This document shows, piece by piece, positions 17,398 to 25,647 of a DNA stretch of 64,000 nt; position 1 is the stretch's first letter, and every line of letters begins with the position of its first letter. The stretch comes from Natrinema marinum (GTDB lineage Archaea; Halobacteriota; Halobacteria; Halobacteriales; Natrialbaceae): contig NZ_CP100763.1 of NCBI RefSeq assembly GCF_024296685.1, positions 3,472,001-3,536,000 of the forward strand, read 5' to 3'. Position numbers and translations under genes: made by a program. A model generated the notes under the pieces. That model did not search any database and had not been told where the DNA came from. It saw only the letters and a program-made list of their open reading frames with translations.

Positions 17398-18186
17398 ATG
17401 GAATCCGTTGGTAGTGGACTCGCAGCGATCGAGTGGCACGATCACCGCGCCGATGTCTACCTCTCGAGACCGGACAAGCGCAACGCGATGACCGTCCCGC
17501 TCATGCGGGATCTGATCGAGGCCTTCGAGCGAGTCGACGCGAACGACGACGTCCGCGCGGCGACCTTGCTGGGCGAAGGCCCCGTCTTCTCCGCCGGGAT
17601 GGACCTGAACATGATGCGCGGCCGCGTCGAACCCGACTCCGAGACCGACCGCGACGTCTTCCCCGAGGTTCTGAACACGATCGAGGACCTCCGCCAGCCG
17701 GTCGTCGCCGGTATCAAGCGGGCCGCGCCCGCGGGCGCGTTCGAACTCACGCTCCCCTGTGACTTCCGCGTGATCGGCCGCGACGCGACGTACGGCCTGC
17801 TCGAGATCAAACTCGGCACCTTCCCCCACGGCGGTGGCACCCAGCGCCTGCCCCGTCTGGTCGGGCTCTCGAAGGCCAAAGAGATCGTCCTGACCGGCGA
17901 CTGGGTCGATCCCGAAGACGCCGCCGACATGGGGCTGGTCCACGAGGTCGTCGACGCCGACGCGGTCGACGAGCGGACGAAAGCGTTCGCCGACAATCTC
18001 TGTGAGAACGCGCCGCTCGGCCTTCGCAACGGGAAACAGGCGCTCAACGCCGCCCTCGACATGCCGTTAGAGCAGGGTCTGGAGTACGAACGCCAACTCG
18101 GTCACGAACTCGACGACACCCACGACTACCGAGAAGGGTTCGAGGCGCGACTCGAGGACAGGGAGCCGGAGTTCCGCGGCGAGTGA
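17398..18186 (+). CDS. Enoyl-CoA hydratase/isomerase family protein
   Basis: A 262-residue crotonase-fold enzyme. The first oxyanion loop is EGPVFSAGMDLNMM, and the second is in AGIKRAAPAGAFELTLPCD. The Glu residues of AFEL and LLEIKLG match the two catalytic acids of classic enoyl-CoA hydratase, followed by the family signature GGGTQRLPRLVG. It could hydrate enoyl-CoA in fatty-acid or amino-acid degradation; the exact substrate is not shown by context. The upstream neighbour is the nickel transporter gene, 75 bases away, probably a separate unit. Confidence 0.92.
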   Translation: MESVGSGLAAIEWHDHRADVYLSRPDKRNAMTVPLMRDLIEAFERVDANDDVRAATLLGEGPVFSAGMDLNMMRGRVEPDSETDRDVFPEVLNTIEDLRQPVVAGIKRAAPAGAFELTLPCDFRVIGRDATYGLLEIKLGTFPHGGGTQRLPRLVGLSKAKEIVLTGDWVDPEDAADMGLVHEVVDADAVDERTKAFADNLCENAPLGLRNGKQALNAALDMPLEQGLEYERQLGHELDDTHDYREGFEARLEDREPEFRGE

Positions 18187-18205
18187 GTTTCCCGTCTGTG
18201 GCCGC

Positions 18206-19105
18206 TCACCGACGGTCGTAGATCTGGACCGCCCGATCGTGGCGCGCCGAGAGCCCGTTCGGGTTGCGTCGTTTCGAGCGGTCGGCGTATCTGGCGCGAA
18301 TCCCGTCCCACAACCCGCGTGCGACGTTTTTGCTCACGTCGGTGCCGTCGGAGAACCAGTCAGTCGGCGTCGCTTCGCCCGAGACGAGCCGGCGAGCGGC
18401 GGCGACACCGTCTCGGACGGCGCTGTTCCCGGTCCGGACGACAATGCTCGGTCGCGGCCCGTAGTTTTTCGCGAGCCGGTACGCCATCGACCGATAGGTC
18501 TCTCCCCAGTCGGGATCCGCCCGGCCGCCGTCGGTTCCGACCTCACACCGGGCGGCCATCGCCGCGTCCCACGACACCTCGTAGCCGAGATGAGCCGCAC
18601 GGTGGGCACAGTCGCGCTCGCCGGCTCCCTCGAGGTACTCGTCGAACCCGTCTAAGGTCTCGAGGACCGGTCGCTCGAAGGCGACGTTGTCGCCGTGAAA
18701 CCGCGTTACCGTTCGGCCGCTGACCCGTTCGGGCGACCGCAGGTCGGTCCCGCCGGGGCCGCCGGTGACGGGGCCGGTGACGATGTTCGTCCCATCGCCG
18801 ATCTCCTCGTCGATGGCCCCATACCAGCTGTGGTCGATCGTGTACTCGCCATCGAGGAAGGCGACGACCTCGCCCGTGGCCTGCTCGAGGCCGGCGTTTC
18901 GGGAGACGCCGGCGTTTCGCTCGGAGATCTCGATGAGGACGTCGACGTCGTCGCGTTCGCGCACCACTCCGGTCGTCCCGTCAGAGGAGGGACCGTTGAC
19001 GACGATGATCTCCGTCGACGGCGGCGTTCGTTCCGCGAGGGCGTCGAGACACGACAGCAACTGCTCCCGGTTGTTGAGCGTCGACACGACTACCGAGAGC
19101 TCCAT
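18206..19105 (-). CDS. GT2-family glycosyltransferase
   Basis: A 299-residue GT-A enzyme that opens MELSVVVSTLNNREQLLSC, with the donor-binding region VSRNAGLEQATGEVVAFLDG ending in a DxE-type motif (FLDGEYT) instead of the usual DxD. There is no membrane helix at the C-terminus. The product could be an S-layer, N-glycan or extracellular polysaccharide sugar. It lies about 50 bases downstream of a methyltransferase gene on the same strand; the two probably form a small unit. The 200-residue frame upstream of the ATG is antisense or wrong-frame sequence of that methyltransferase. Confidence 0.88.
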   Translation of the reverse strand: MELSVVVSTLNNREQLLSCLDALAERTPPSTEIIVVNGPSSDGTTGVVRERDDVDVLIEISERNAGVSRNAGLEQATGEVVAFLDGEYTIDHSWYGAIDEEIGDGTNIVTGPVTGGPGGTDLRSPERVSGRTVTRFHGDNVAFERPVLETLDGFDEYLEGAGERDCAHRAAHLGYEVSWDAAMAARCEVGTDGGRADPDWGETYRSMAYRLAKNYGPRPSIVVRTGNSAVRDGVAAARRLVSGEATPTDWFSDGTDVSKNVARGLWDGIRARYADRSKRRNPNGLSARHDRAVQIYDRR

Positions 19106-19157
19106 ACCGCCCGTTAGGGGCTCCTGATAGTAAATAGATGGGATTTTCCCGGATCGA

Positions 19158-19865
19158 TCAGCGGACGCGCGCGTTCCAGTACGACACCGACGCGAAGTGG
19201 TCGGTGACCGGGAGTTCCCCGACCGATTCGTCGAGCCGCCGTAGCGGGGACGCCAGCCCGTTGGGGATCGATCGGTAGAGGCCGTACGGCAGGAGGAAGT
19301 CGTCTTCGACGTCCTCGAGTCGCAGCTCCGTCTTCGCGAGCAAAACGGCCACTTCGCTCTTCGAATACAGTCGCGACCCCATCGGGAGCGCCCAGTTGTA
19401 GACGCTGCGCGACGAGAAGCGATTGAACGTGTCGAAGACGATCTGCTCCCGCGAGACGCGTCGCATCTCCCGCAGGAACGCCTCCGGATCGTCCGCGAGG
19501 TGGAAAAACCGCATCGCGACGACGGTATCGAAGTGATCGTCCGGAAACGGGAGTCGACCCGCGTCGCCGCGGAGGAACTCGAGTGTCCCCTCCGTCTCGG
19601 CGTTTCGCGCCTTCCGCCGTCCCTGCTGTAACATCGCCGCCGAGATGTCCAGCCCGACGACGTCGGCCCCCTGGTGGGCGAGCATGAGGGTAAACCGCCC
19701 GGTACCACAGGCGATCTCGAGGATCGACCGGTCCTCGACGGGCATGATCGCCTCGAGGACGGCCTCTTTCTCCCGGCGGTCGATCAGCTGTCCGCCCCGA
19801 GAGAACCGCTTATCATCGTATTCCTCGGCGACGTCGTCGGCTTGGTACCACTCCTGTCCTTTCAC
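19158..19865 (-). CDS. Class I SAM-dependent methyltransferase
   Basis: A 235-residue protein with motif I ILEIACGTGRF at residues 48-58, GLDISAAML after strand 2, FPDDHFDTVVAMRFFHLAD as post-II, and the later REMRRVSREQIVFDTFN. The N-terminus WYQADDVAEEYDDKRFS is typical of UbiE/COQ5-like enzymes that act on lipids, quinones or sugars. It precedes the GT2 gene by 52 bases in the same direction, so the substrate may be the same glycoconjugate. The promoter should lie in the 220-base AT-richer gap upstream. Confidence 0.87.
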   Translation of the reverse strand: MKGQEWYQADDVAEEYDDKRFSRGGQLIDRREKEAVLEAIMPVEDRSILEIACGTGRFTLMLAHQGADVVGLDISAAMLQQGRRKARNAETEGTLEFLRGDAGRLPFPDDHFDTVVAMRFFHLADDPEAFLREMRRVSREQIVFDTFNRFSSRSVYNWALPMGSRLYSKSEVAVLLAKTELRLEDVEDDFLLPYGLYRSIPNGLASPLRRLDESVGELPVTDHFASVSYWNARVR

Positions 19866-20088
19866 ACTGAGCGAACCTACTGTCCCGATGGGATAAAACG
19901 ATACTGGACTCCGTCCGCGACCGACCGTCAGGTCCGCGTTCGAATTCCGCTCGCTCTCGCGGTGAACGGGGCCGAAACGAGGTCCTGAGGTTCTGTGTTA
20001 ATACCTCATTCATACGCCTTATACAAACTACAGTATTCGTATCTGAATATAGGGAAGCTTTACCATCACCGATTCCGCTCAGGTAGGT

Positions 20089-20370
20089 ATGAGCACGAGT
20101 ACAGCCGAGGACCGTGGTGCTGCCGCCGAAGAAACACTTTCCGAGGACGAATACCGCGACCGCCTCCGCGATCTGCCACCGAGCGCGAAGCTCGTCGCGA
20201 AAGTGCTGGAGACCGATTCGCCGCTCTCACAGGGACAGCTCGCCGAAGAATCGCTGCTTCCCGACCGGACCGTTCGCTACGCGCTCAACCGGCTCGAGGA
20301 TGTCGGCCTCGTCGGCTCGCGATACAGTTTCCGTGACGCCCGGAAACAGGTGTACTTCCTCAAGCACTGA
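20089..20370 (+). CDS. MarR-like winged-helix regulator, small haloarchaeal type
   Basis: A 93-residue protein. After an acidic Thr/Ala/Glu N-terminus comes the helix PPSAKLVAKVLETD, an HTH (SQGQLAEESLLPDRTVRYALNRLEDVGL) and a wing ending in YSFRDARKQVYFLKH. This is a widespread small haloarchaeal MarR/TrmB-like domain; the ligand is not known. AT-rich elements such as GAATATAGG (20045-20053) upstream could be part of the promoter. It is followed by an MBL-fold gene about 110 bases later, in the same direction but probably a separate unit. Confidence 0.85.
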   Translation: MSTSTAEDRGAAAEETLSEDEYRDRLRDLPPSAKLVAKVLETDSPLSQGQLAEESLLPDRTVRYALNRLEDVGLVGSRYSFRDARKQVYFLKH

Positions 20371-20480
20371 CCGGTTCGTCCGCGGCCGACCTGTGGTCCA
20401 CTGCTCGGGGGAACGGGGGTGGATCGACCGGCGTTGCCTCTGGCGATACATCCTTTTCCATCCGATCGTATTGTCGACGT

Positions 20481-21323
20481 ATGCACGTGAGCCGGTGTGT
20501 CGTCCCGGTCGCGACGCGCGCGCCCAGCGGCGATACCAACGCCTATCTGCTCCGAGCGACATCGGGGTCGTCTCCGACCGACGAGCGGCGACGCAGCGAG
20601 TCCGAGACCGGTCCCGCGATCCTCGTCGACCCGGCGGCCCGAACCGACGACCTCGATCGACTCGTCGCCGACCACGCCGTCGAGCACGTCCTCGTCACCC
20701 ACACGCATCCCGATCACGTCGGTGCCGTCGACGCCTACGCCGACGAGACCGACGCCACGGTCTGGGCCCGGTACGGCCGAACCGACCGCTTCCGCGACGC
20801 GACGGGCCGCGAGCCCGACCGCACGTTCGCGCCCGGAACGACCGTTCCGCTCGGTGACGACCGCGTTCGCGTCCTCGACGCGCCCGGCCACGCCCCGGAC
20901 CACGTGGCCCTCGAGGTCGGTCGCGGCGGCCCGATCGTCTGTGGCGACTGTGCGGTCCGCGAGGGCAGCGTCGTCGTCGGCGCGCCCGAAGGTGACATGC
21001 GCGCGTACGTGACGACGCTGCGCCGGCTCTGGGCGCGGAATCCGCCGGCGCTCCATCCGGGTCACGGCCCGGAGATCGACGCTCCCCGCGAGGCCCTTGA
21101 GCGACTGCTCGCCCACCGCGACGAGCGCGAAGAGCGGGTGGTCGCGGCCGTCCGCGACGGTGCGGAAACGCTCGACGGGGTCCTCGACGCGGCATACAAG
21201 AAGGATCTCTCGGGCGTGCGCGACCTTGCGCGGGCGACGGTGGTGGCTCACCTCGAGAAACTCGCCGTCGAGGGACGGGTCGCGTGGGACGGCGAGCGCG
21301 CGACGCCGCCCGCGGACGACTGA
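20481..21323 (+). CDS. MBL-fold metallo-hydrolase
   Basis: A 280-residue hydrolase with the metal motif HTHPDH at residues 74-79, DAPGHAPDHVALE holding the third His, VCGDCAVREG supplying the bridging acid, and HPGHGPEID with the last His. The C-terminal 80 residues form a winged-helix-like tail (YKKDLSGVRDLARATVVAHLEKL, then GRVAWDGERA), as in the LACTB2/glyoxalase-II-like group. Substrate unknown: a thioester, RNA or nucleotide diphosphate is possible. A YkgJ gene begins 29 bases downstream, so the two are likely cotranscribed. Confidence 0.9.
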   Translation: MHVSRCVVPVATRAPSGDTNAYLLRATSGSSPTDERRRSESETGPAILVDPAARTDDLDRLVADHAVEHVLVTHTHPDHVGAVDAYADETDATVWARYGRTDRFRDATGREPDRTFAPGTTVPLGDDRVRVLDAPGHAPDHVALEVGRGGPIVCGDCAVREGSVVVGAPEGDMRAYVTTLRRLWARNPPALHPGHGPEIDAPREALERLLAHRDEREERVVAAVRDGAETLDGVLDAAYKKDLSGVRDLARATVVAHLEKLAVEGRVAWDGERATPPADD

Positions 21324-21352
21324 CTTTTCCGCCTCGGCGCCCACGTTCGGGT

Positions 21353-22027
21353 GTGCAATCGCTCGAGGCCGAACTGGAAACCGCCCGCCAGCTCGCGATC
21401 GACGACCTCGCGGACGCGATCGAGTCGATCGGCTTCGACTGTACCCGCTGTGGGGCCTGTTGCAAGGCCGACGCCGAGGACGACCACACGGCGACGGTGT
21501 TTCCGGACGAAGTGCGCACGCTGGAGGCGAGCGACGAATACGACGGCGACTACGACTGGCGCGATATCGCTCGTCCCATGCCCTACGGACTCTCGGAGAC
21601 CGCCAACGGCGGGCTCGAGGGCGAGACCTTCGAGTGGGCGCTCCAGACCGACGATTGTGGCGACTGTACCTTCTACGAAGAAGACGAGTCGGGCACCGGT
21701 GCGTGTACCGTCCACGACGACCGTCCGCTGATCTGTCGGACCTACCCGTTCAGCGTCGCGCTCGCGGGCACCAGCCAGCCGATGGGCGAAGCCGTCGATG
21801 AAGCCGGCGTGGTCCGCGCCCACGAATGCGAGGGCCTCGGCCGCGACATCTCCAGAGACGACGCCGAGGAGCTGGCTCGAGCGCTCAAAGCGCGAGCGGT
21901 GCGGGAACTCGAGGAAGCGATCGCGGTCCGCGACGAGTACGAGCCCGCCGATCCCGATCCCGGCGAGGTCGTCGTCCACGACTCCGAAGGCGCGAAACGG
22001 GTCGACGGAACGCCGCTCGAGGAGTGA
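21353..22027 (+). CDS. YkgJ-family cysteine-cluster protein
   Basis: A 224-residue protein with the metal-binding cluster CTRCGACC (C30, C33, C36, C37) near the N-terminus, CGDCTFYEE in the middle, and GACTVHDDRPLICRTYPF, the signature of the YkgJ family (CxxCxxCC and CxxYPxxP-like). These bind zinc or an Fe-S cluster, and the function is not settled. The likely start is the GTG 29 bases after the MBL gene. It ends before a run of strong hairpins that probably terminates transcription from both sides. Confidence 0.85.
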   Translation: MQSLEAELETARQLAIDDLADAIESIGFDCTRCGACCKADAEDDHTATVFPDEVRTLEASDEYDGDYDWRDIARPMPYGLSETANGGLEGETFEWALQTDDCGDCTFYEEDESGTGACTVHDDRPLICRTYPFSVALAGTSQPMGEAVDEAGVVRAHECEGLGRDISRDDAEELARALKARAVRELEEAIAVRDEYEPADPDPGEVVVHDSEGAKRVDGTPLEE

Positions 22028-22141
22028 GACGAACCTGCGGCTGATCGTTCACTTGTTAACCGATGGTCGAGTCCGATCGCCCCACTTTCTGTAACGAGAT
22101 CGAACGATAGCTGGCGGCTTAACTACGAGAGCAGCTATTGT

Positions 22142-22262
22142 ACGGCGCGCTTCGCGCGCCGTTTCACCGAGCGCGCCACCGGCGCGCTCGGCCTTTTTGG
22201 TCGAGATTTTTACCGGGGGCATCGGCCGGCGTCTTCGACGCCGGCCTCAACCCCGGTAAAAA
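22142..22262. terminator. Cluster of three strong hairpins between convergent genes
   Basis: Three perfect stems follow one another. First, ACGGCGCGC and its complement with a TTC loop (22142-22162). Second, an 11-base stem with loop ACC (22167-22191), followed by GCCTTTTTGG. Third, a 12-base outer stem (22207-22218 with 22251-22262) enclosing a 10-base inner stem with a TTC loop (22224-22246). The outer arms end in runs of T and A, so it can terminate RNA from either direction. It lies between the YkgJ gene (plus) and the TRAM gene (minus). Confidence 0.75.
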
Positions 22263-22271
22263 AGGTCGTTC

Positions 22272-22715
22272 TTAAAAGGTATCCTCGATGATCTCGCCGA
22301 CGGCGAAGTTCGATTTGACTTCGGTGACTTCGATCTTGACGCGCTCGCCGACGTCGGCACCGGGGACGATGATGACGTAGCCGCGCTCGACGCGGGCGAT
22401 GCCGTCGCCCTGTTTGCCGATGTCCTCGATCTCGACGTACCGCGTTTCGCCCACGTCGACCGGCGGCTGGGGCTCCGACGGCGCGGTCGCCGGCTGGCTG
22501 GCCGCCGCGGTCTCGTCGTCGCTGGCGGTCTCATCGCGCGAGATGAGCGCGACGCGGTAGACCTCCCCCGGGTCGATGTCGCCGGTCTCGACTTCCTGAC
22601 GCGGGACTTCGATGACGTACCGATCCTCCTCCTCCGAAACGTCCGTACTGAACAGACACAGCAGTTTGTCAGAGATTTCCACAGGTAGACCCTCTATTTC
22701 AGTGCAGATCCCCAT
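22272..22715 (-). CDS. TRAM-domain protein
   Basis: About 147 residues. The C-terminal third is a TRAM domain (VDVGETRYVEIEDIGKQGDGIARVERGYVIIVPGADVGERVKIEV), a small RNA-binding beta-barrel as in haloarchaeal TRAM proteins that act as RNA chaperones. The N-terminal part starts with MGICTEIEGLPVEISDKLLC and is joined by an acidic Ala/Pro linker (DETAAASQPATAPSEPQPP). The start is the ATG at 22715; the seven codons before it (MSVVLLW) are less likely. It lies just downstream of the hairpin cluster, which would end its transcript. Confidence 0.9.
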   Translation of the reverse strand: MGICTEIEGLPVEISDKLLCLFSTDVSEEEDRYVIEVPRQEVETGDIDPGEVYRVALISRDETASDDETAAASQPATAPSEPQPPVDVGETRYVEIEDIGKQGDGIARVERGYVIIVPGADVGERVKIEVTEVKSNFAVGEIIEDTF

Positions 22716-22834
22716 CCATAATAGAACTACCGACACCGAGCCGCCGGCTGACGGGCGAATCGGCGTGTGCGCTGCGCCCTCGAGCGCCCCGGAGATATAC
22801 TGTTAGATGTTCACGAGCCGCGAGGGGCGATAAC

Positions 22835-24562
22835 TCAGTCTGCGCGCTCGAGCGGCCGCGTCGTGACGAACTGCGAGAGGTCGAACCCCGTCTCGAGGTC
22901 GGCGTCGCCGACGGACTCGTAGGGGCGGTTGATGACGATGTCGCCCGCGGTGCGGTCGCCGATACCCGGGATGGCGGTGAGTTCGTCCATCGAAGCCGCG
23001 TTGAGATCGAGCGGGTAGGGGACGCCGGTGACCGAGCGGTAGCCGTGGTCGACGACCGCCGCGTCGATCGTCTCCCCGAGTTCGCGCTCGCCCGGGATGC
23101 CGACCAGCAGCGGGTAGGTGCCGAGTTGGCGGCCGAAGGTCTTGCCGTCCTGGTGGTACTCGAGGTGGACGTTCGGTAGGACGGTTCCGGGGGGTGCGAC
23201 TCGCTCGAGCATCGGGTTGTCGATCTCCTCGCGGACCCGTTGCTTGTAGCGTTTGAACAGCTTCTTGTGCTCGTTTGCGATCTCCGCTCCCGTATCGCTC
23301 ATGTCGGTGCCGTCGAAGGCCATCACCTGCCGGATGTTGATGCGGCGGAGCATGTAGCCCTCGTCGTAGACCCGCTCGAGGAACTGCCGGTTGCGCTCGT
23401 AGGTCTCCTCGCGCTCGCCCTTGAGCCCGTGCAGGAGGTTGATGCCAGGCAGGAGTTTGGGGAGCCGGCGCGGGGCGTCGTCGCCGAAGGTCGGGGCGTC
23501 CTCGGGATCCTCCCCGGGACGCCACCCTGCTTCCTCGTTGACGATCCGGACCGCCTCGAAACACTCTTCGGCGGTGACGTTGAGGTTGTTCTCCTCCTGG
23601 ACGACCGGATCGGCGGACTCGAGGCCGAACGCGGCCGTGTCGCCCGGCGTGTTGTGCTCGGCAATGATCCGGATCCCCTCGCGGCTGGCTTCGGGCCACT
23701 CGACGATCGTGATGGGGTTCATGTTGTCGAGGTGCAGCGTTTCGAGGTCGGGCGCGACCTCGCGGATGCCGCCGTAGAGTTGGCGCAAGGCGTCCGGATT
23801 CGGCGCTTCGCCGTCGCCGCCGTAGGCGAGGATGTCGGCCTGCCGGCCGAGCCGGAAGTGTTTCACGCCGTAATCGGAGAGCGCGTCGACCTCGCCGACG
23901 ACGGTCGGCGGCGGGCGAAACTCGGGGTTGCCGTACAGCGGCTCCGTACAGAACGAACACCGGTAGGCACAGCCCCGCGAGGTCTCGAGTTCCGCGATGA
24001 GGTGGTCCGGATGATTCGGATGCTGCTCGACGATGAAGGCGCCCGCCTGTGCCCACCGTGAGACCTCCTCGATGTCGCGCATCCGGTTGTTGAAGCCCTC
24101 GAGGCCGCTCTCGACGAGGTTGAAGACGGCGGCCTCGACGTCGCCTTTCGCGACGAAATCGAAGTCCAGATCCTGGCGTTCGGTCTCGGTCGCGCCGGCG
24201 TTTTCCTCGCCGACGCCGAACTTGACGGGGCCGCCCATCAGGCTCGTCCCGTTGGCGGTCCAGGCGAGTTTGCGGACTTCGTCGGGTTCGGCGGGCGTGC
24301 CGCCGACGTACTTGCCGGGGACGGTCATCCCGCCGAGGTAGATCAGGAGATCGGCCTCGTCGACGGCCCGCCACCGGTCGGGTTCGTCGCGGAGACCGTC
24401 GATGGTGTGATAGGTGATACGCTCGCGTGGAACGCCCGCGTCGACGAGCGCCCCGGCCGTGTACCGCGGGTACGTCGAGATGTACGGCGGCACCCCGAAG
24501 TGTGCCGGCTCGTCGACGTAACCGTCGACGATCGTCACGGACAGCGTCTCGGGGTCGGTCAT
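22835..24562 (-). CDS. Radical SAM protein with C-terminal HhH domain
   Basis: A 575-residue protein. The N-terminal third resembles a B12-binding-like Rossmann domain (SVTIVDGYVDEPAHFGVPPYIS). The radical SAM cluster is CAYRCSFC with C198, C202 and C205, in an elongator-like core. The C-terminus (ASMDELTAIPGIGDRTAGDIVINRPYE) is a helix-hairpin-helix pair that probably binds nucleic acid. It matches a group common in archaea (COG1031-like) whose reaction is unknown; RNA modification is a fair guess because of the HhH domain. Stands alone on its strand. Confidence 0.9.
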   Translation of the reverse strand: MTDPETLSVTIVDGYVDEPAHFGVPPYISTYPRYTAGALVDAGVPRERITYHTIDGLRDEPDRWRAVDEADLLIYLGGMTVPGKYVGGTPAEPDEVRKLAWTANGTSLMGGPVKFGVGEENAGATETERQDLDFDFVAKGDVEAAVFNLVESGLEGFNNRMRDIEEVSRWAQAGAFIVEQHPNHPDHLIAELETSRGCAYRCSFCTEPLYGNPEFRPPPTVVGEVDALSDYGVKHFRLGRQADILAYGGDGEAPNPDALRQLYGGIREVAPDLETLHLDNMNPITIVEWPEASREGIRIIAEHNTPGDTAAFGLESADPVVQEENNLNVTAEECFEAVRIVNEEAGWRPGEDPEDAPTFGDDAPRRLPKLLPGINLLHGLKGEREETYERNRQFLERVYDEGYMLRRINIRQVMAFDGTDMSDTGAEIANEHKKLFKRYKQRVREEIDNPMLERVAPPGTVLPNVHLEYHQDGKTFGRQLGTYPLLVGIPGERELGETIDAAVVDHGYRSVTGVPYPLDLNAASMDELTAIPGIGDRTAGDIVINRPYESVGDADLETGFDLSQFVTTRPLERAD

Positions 24563-24799
24563 AGCGCCCGATAGCGCCTCGAGGGCTAAAACGGTGACTA
24601 CACGACCGTCTCGACTCGGCGAGTTCTCGAGCCCGCCGAGTCGTCCATTGCTGTCCCACCCGGCGGTGATTCGACCGGCCGGCAGACAGGGGTGGCCTGC
24701 AAACCGAGTGCGAACGCGACGGTACCCGTGGAGGCGAACCGAGCACCGTCGGGTGCCGCAACCCCGACGTTGATGGTCGTCGTGACGCTACTACCGGGT

Positions 24800-24958
24800 A
24801 TGCCCCCAACGGAAGAGGTCGTGTGCACCGACGATGACTGCTTTCTCGACATCTTCGAGAACCACTACACCTACGACGTACCCGACGACCTCGAGGTCTC
24901 GCAGCTGTCGTGTCCGGTCTGTGGCGGCACCGACTGCCTCGAGCGGGTGGAGCTCTAA
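24800..24958 (+). CDS. Small zinc-binding protein, hypothetical
   Basis: A 52-residue acidic protein, MPPTEEVVCTDDDCFLD..., with Cys pairs CTDDDC and CPVC and a late CLERVEL. The two pairs could bind one zinc ion. Short proteins like this are common in haloarchaea and probably have regulatory or structural roles. I chose the ATG at 24800 because the longer frame upstream has no sensible composition. It is on the opposite strand from the radical SAM gene and stands about 200 bases before the Hsp20 gene. Confidence 0.75.
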   Translation: MPPTEEVVCTDDDCFLDIFENHYTYDVPDDLEVSQLSCPVCGGTDCLERVEL

Positions 24959-25163
24959 CCGAGCGAATGCGACCGGCTCGGACGACGAGACCGACCGCCT
25001 CGCAGTCGATTTCGTCTGACGTTTCTTTTGAACCTGCCAAAAGGGATATGAACGCGGCTGTCGTAGCCCTCGATAGAGTCGTCTCTTCCATGGATCGCCA
25101 CGCCCCTCTCTCGGTCCCCGAGACCGCTGTCAGCCTCCCACGCACCGCCCGGGGTGACCGCCC

Positions 25164-25646
25164 GTGACCCTCAAAGATCTCGGCAGGTCGGTCGGCAACG
25201 CGTTGTACCGTCAGGTCGGCCGCGCGAACAGCCGCGTCCAGAGCTACCGCTCGCTCCCCGTCGACATCCTCGAGGACGACAACACCTACCGCGTCGTCTT
25301 CGACGCGCCCGGTGCCGAACCCGACGACGTACAGGTCCGCTACCTCGAGGGAACCGTCAGGATTCGGATCGACCGGTTCCGCCAGTTCCACGAGGGACAC
25401 GAGATGCGCTTTCCCGGCCGCGGGATGGCCCTGAGCGGTGAGGCCGAACTGCCGGCCGACGCCGTCGTCGATCCGGACGCCGGCACCGCGAAACTCTCCG
25501 AAACGGGAACGTTGGCGGTCGAGATCCCGAAGGATTCGGCGGTGAGGGGAACCGAGACGACCGACGCCGCGGTCGAGGTCGACTCGCCCGACGAACCGTC
25601 GTCGGACGCGAGCACCGAGACGGAACCCGTCGCCCTCGACGACTGA
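25164..25646 (+). CDS. Hsp20/alpha-crystallin family small heat-shock protein
   Basis: A 160-residue protein with the alpha-crystallin domain: LPVDILEDDNTYRVVFDAPGAE, VRIRIDRFRQFHEG and the conserved late strand GTLAVEIPK. The IxI motif is not evident, since the tail is a Ser/Thr/Glu-rich disordered stretch of about 35 residues. Function: ATP-independent holdase chaperone. The start is the GTG giving MTLKDLGRSVGNALYRQ. The preceding intergenic bases hold no obvious HSF-like element that I can name. Confidence 0.88.
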   Translation: MTLKDLGRSVGNALYRQVGRANSRVQSYRSLPVDILEDDNTYRVVFDAPGAEPDDVQVRYLEGTVRIRIDRFRQFHEGHEMRFPGRGMALSGEAELPADAVVDPDAGTAKLSETGTLAVEIPKDSAVRGTETTDAAVEVDSPDEPSSDASTETEPVALDD

Positions 25647-25647
25647 C

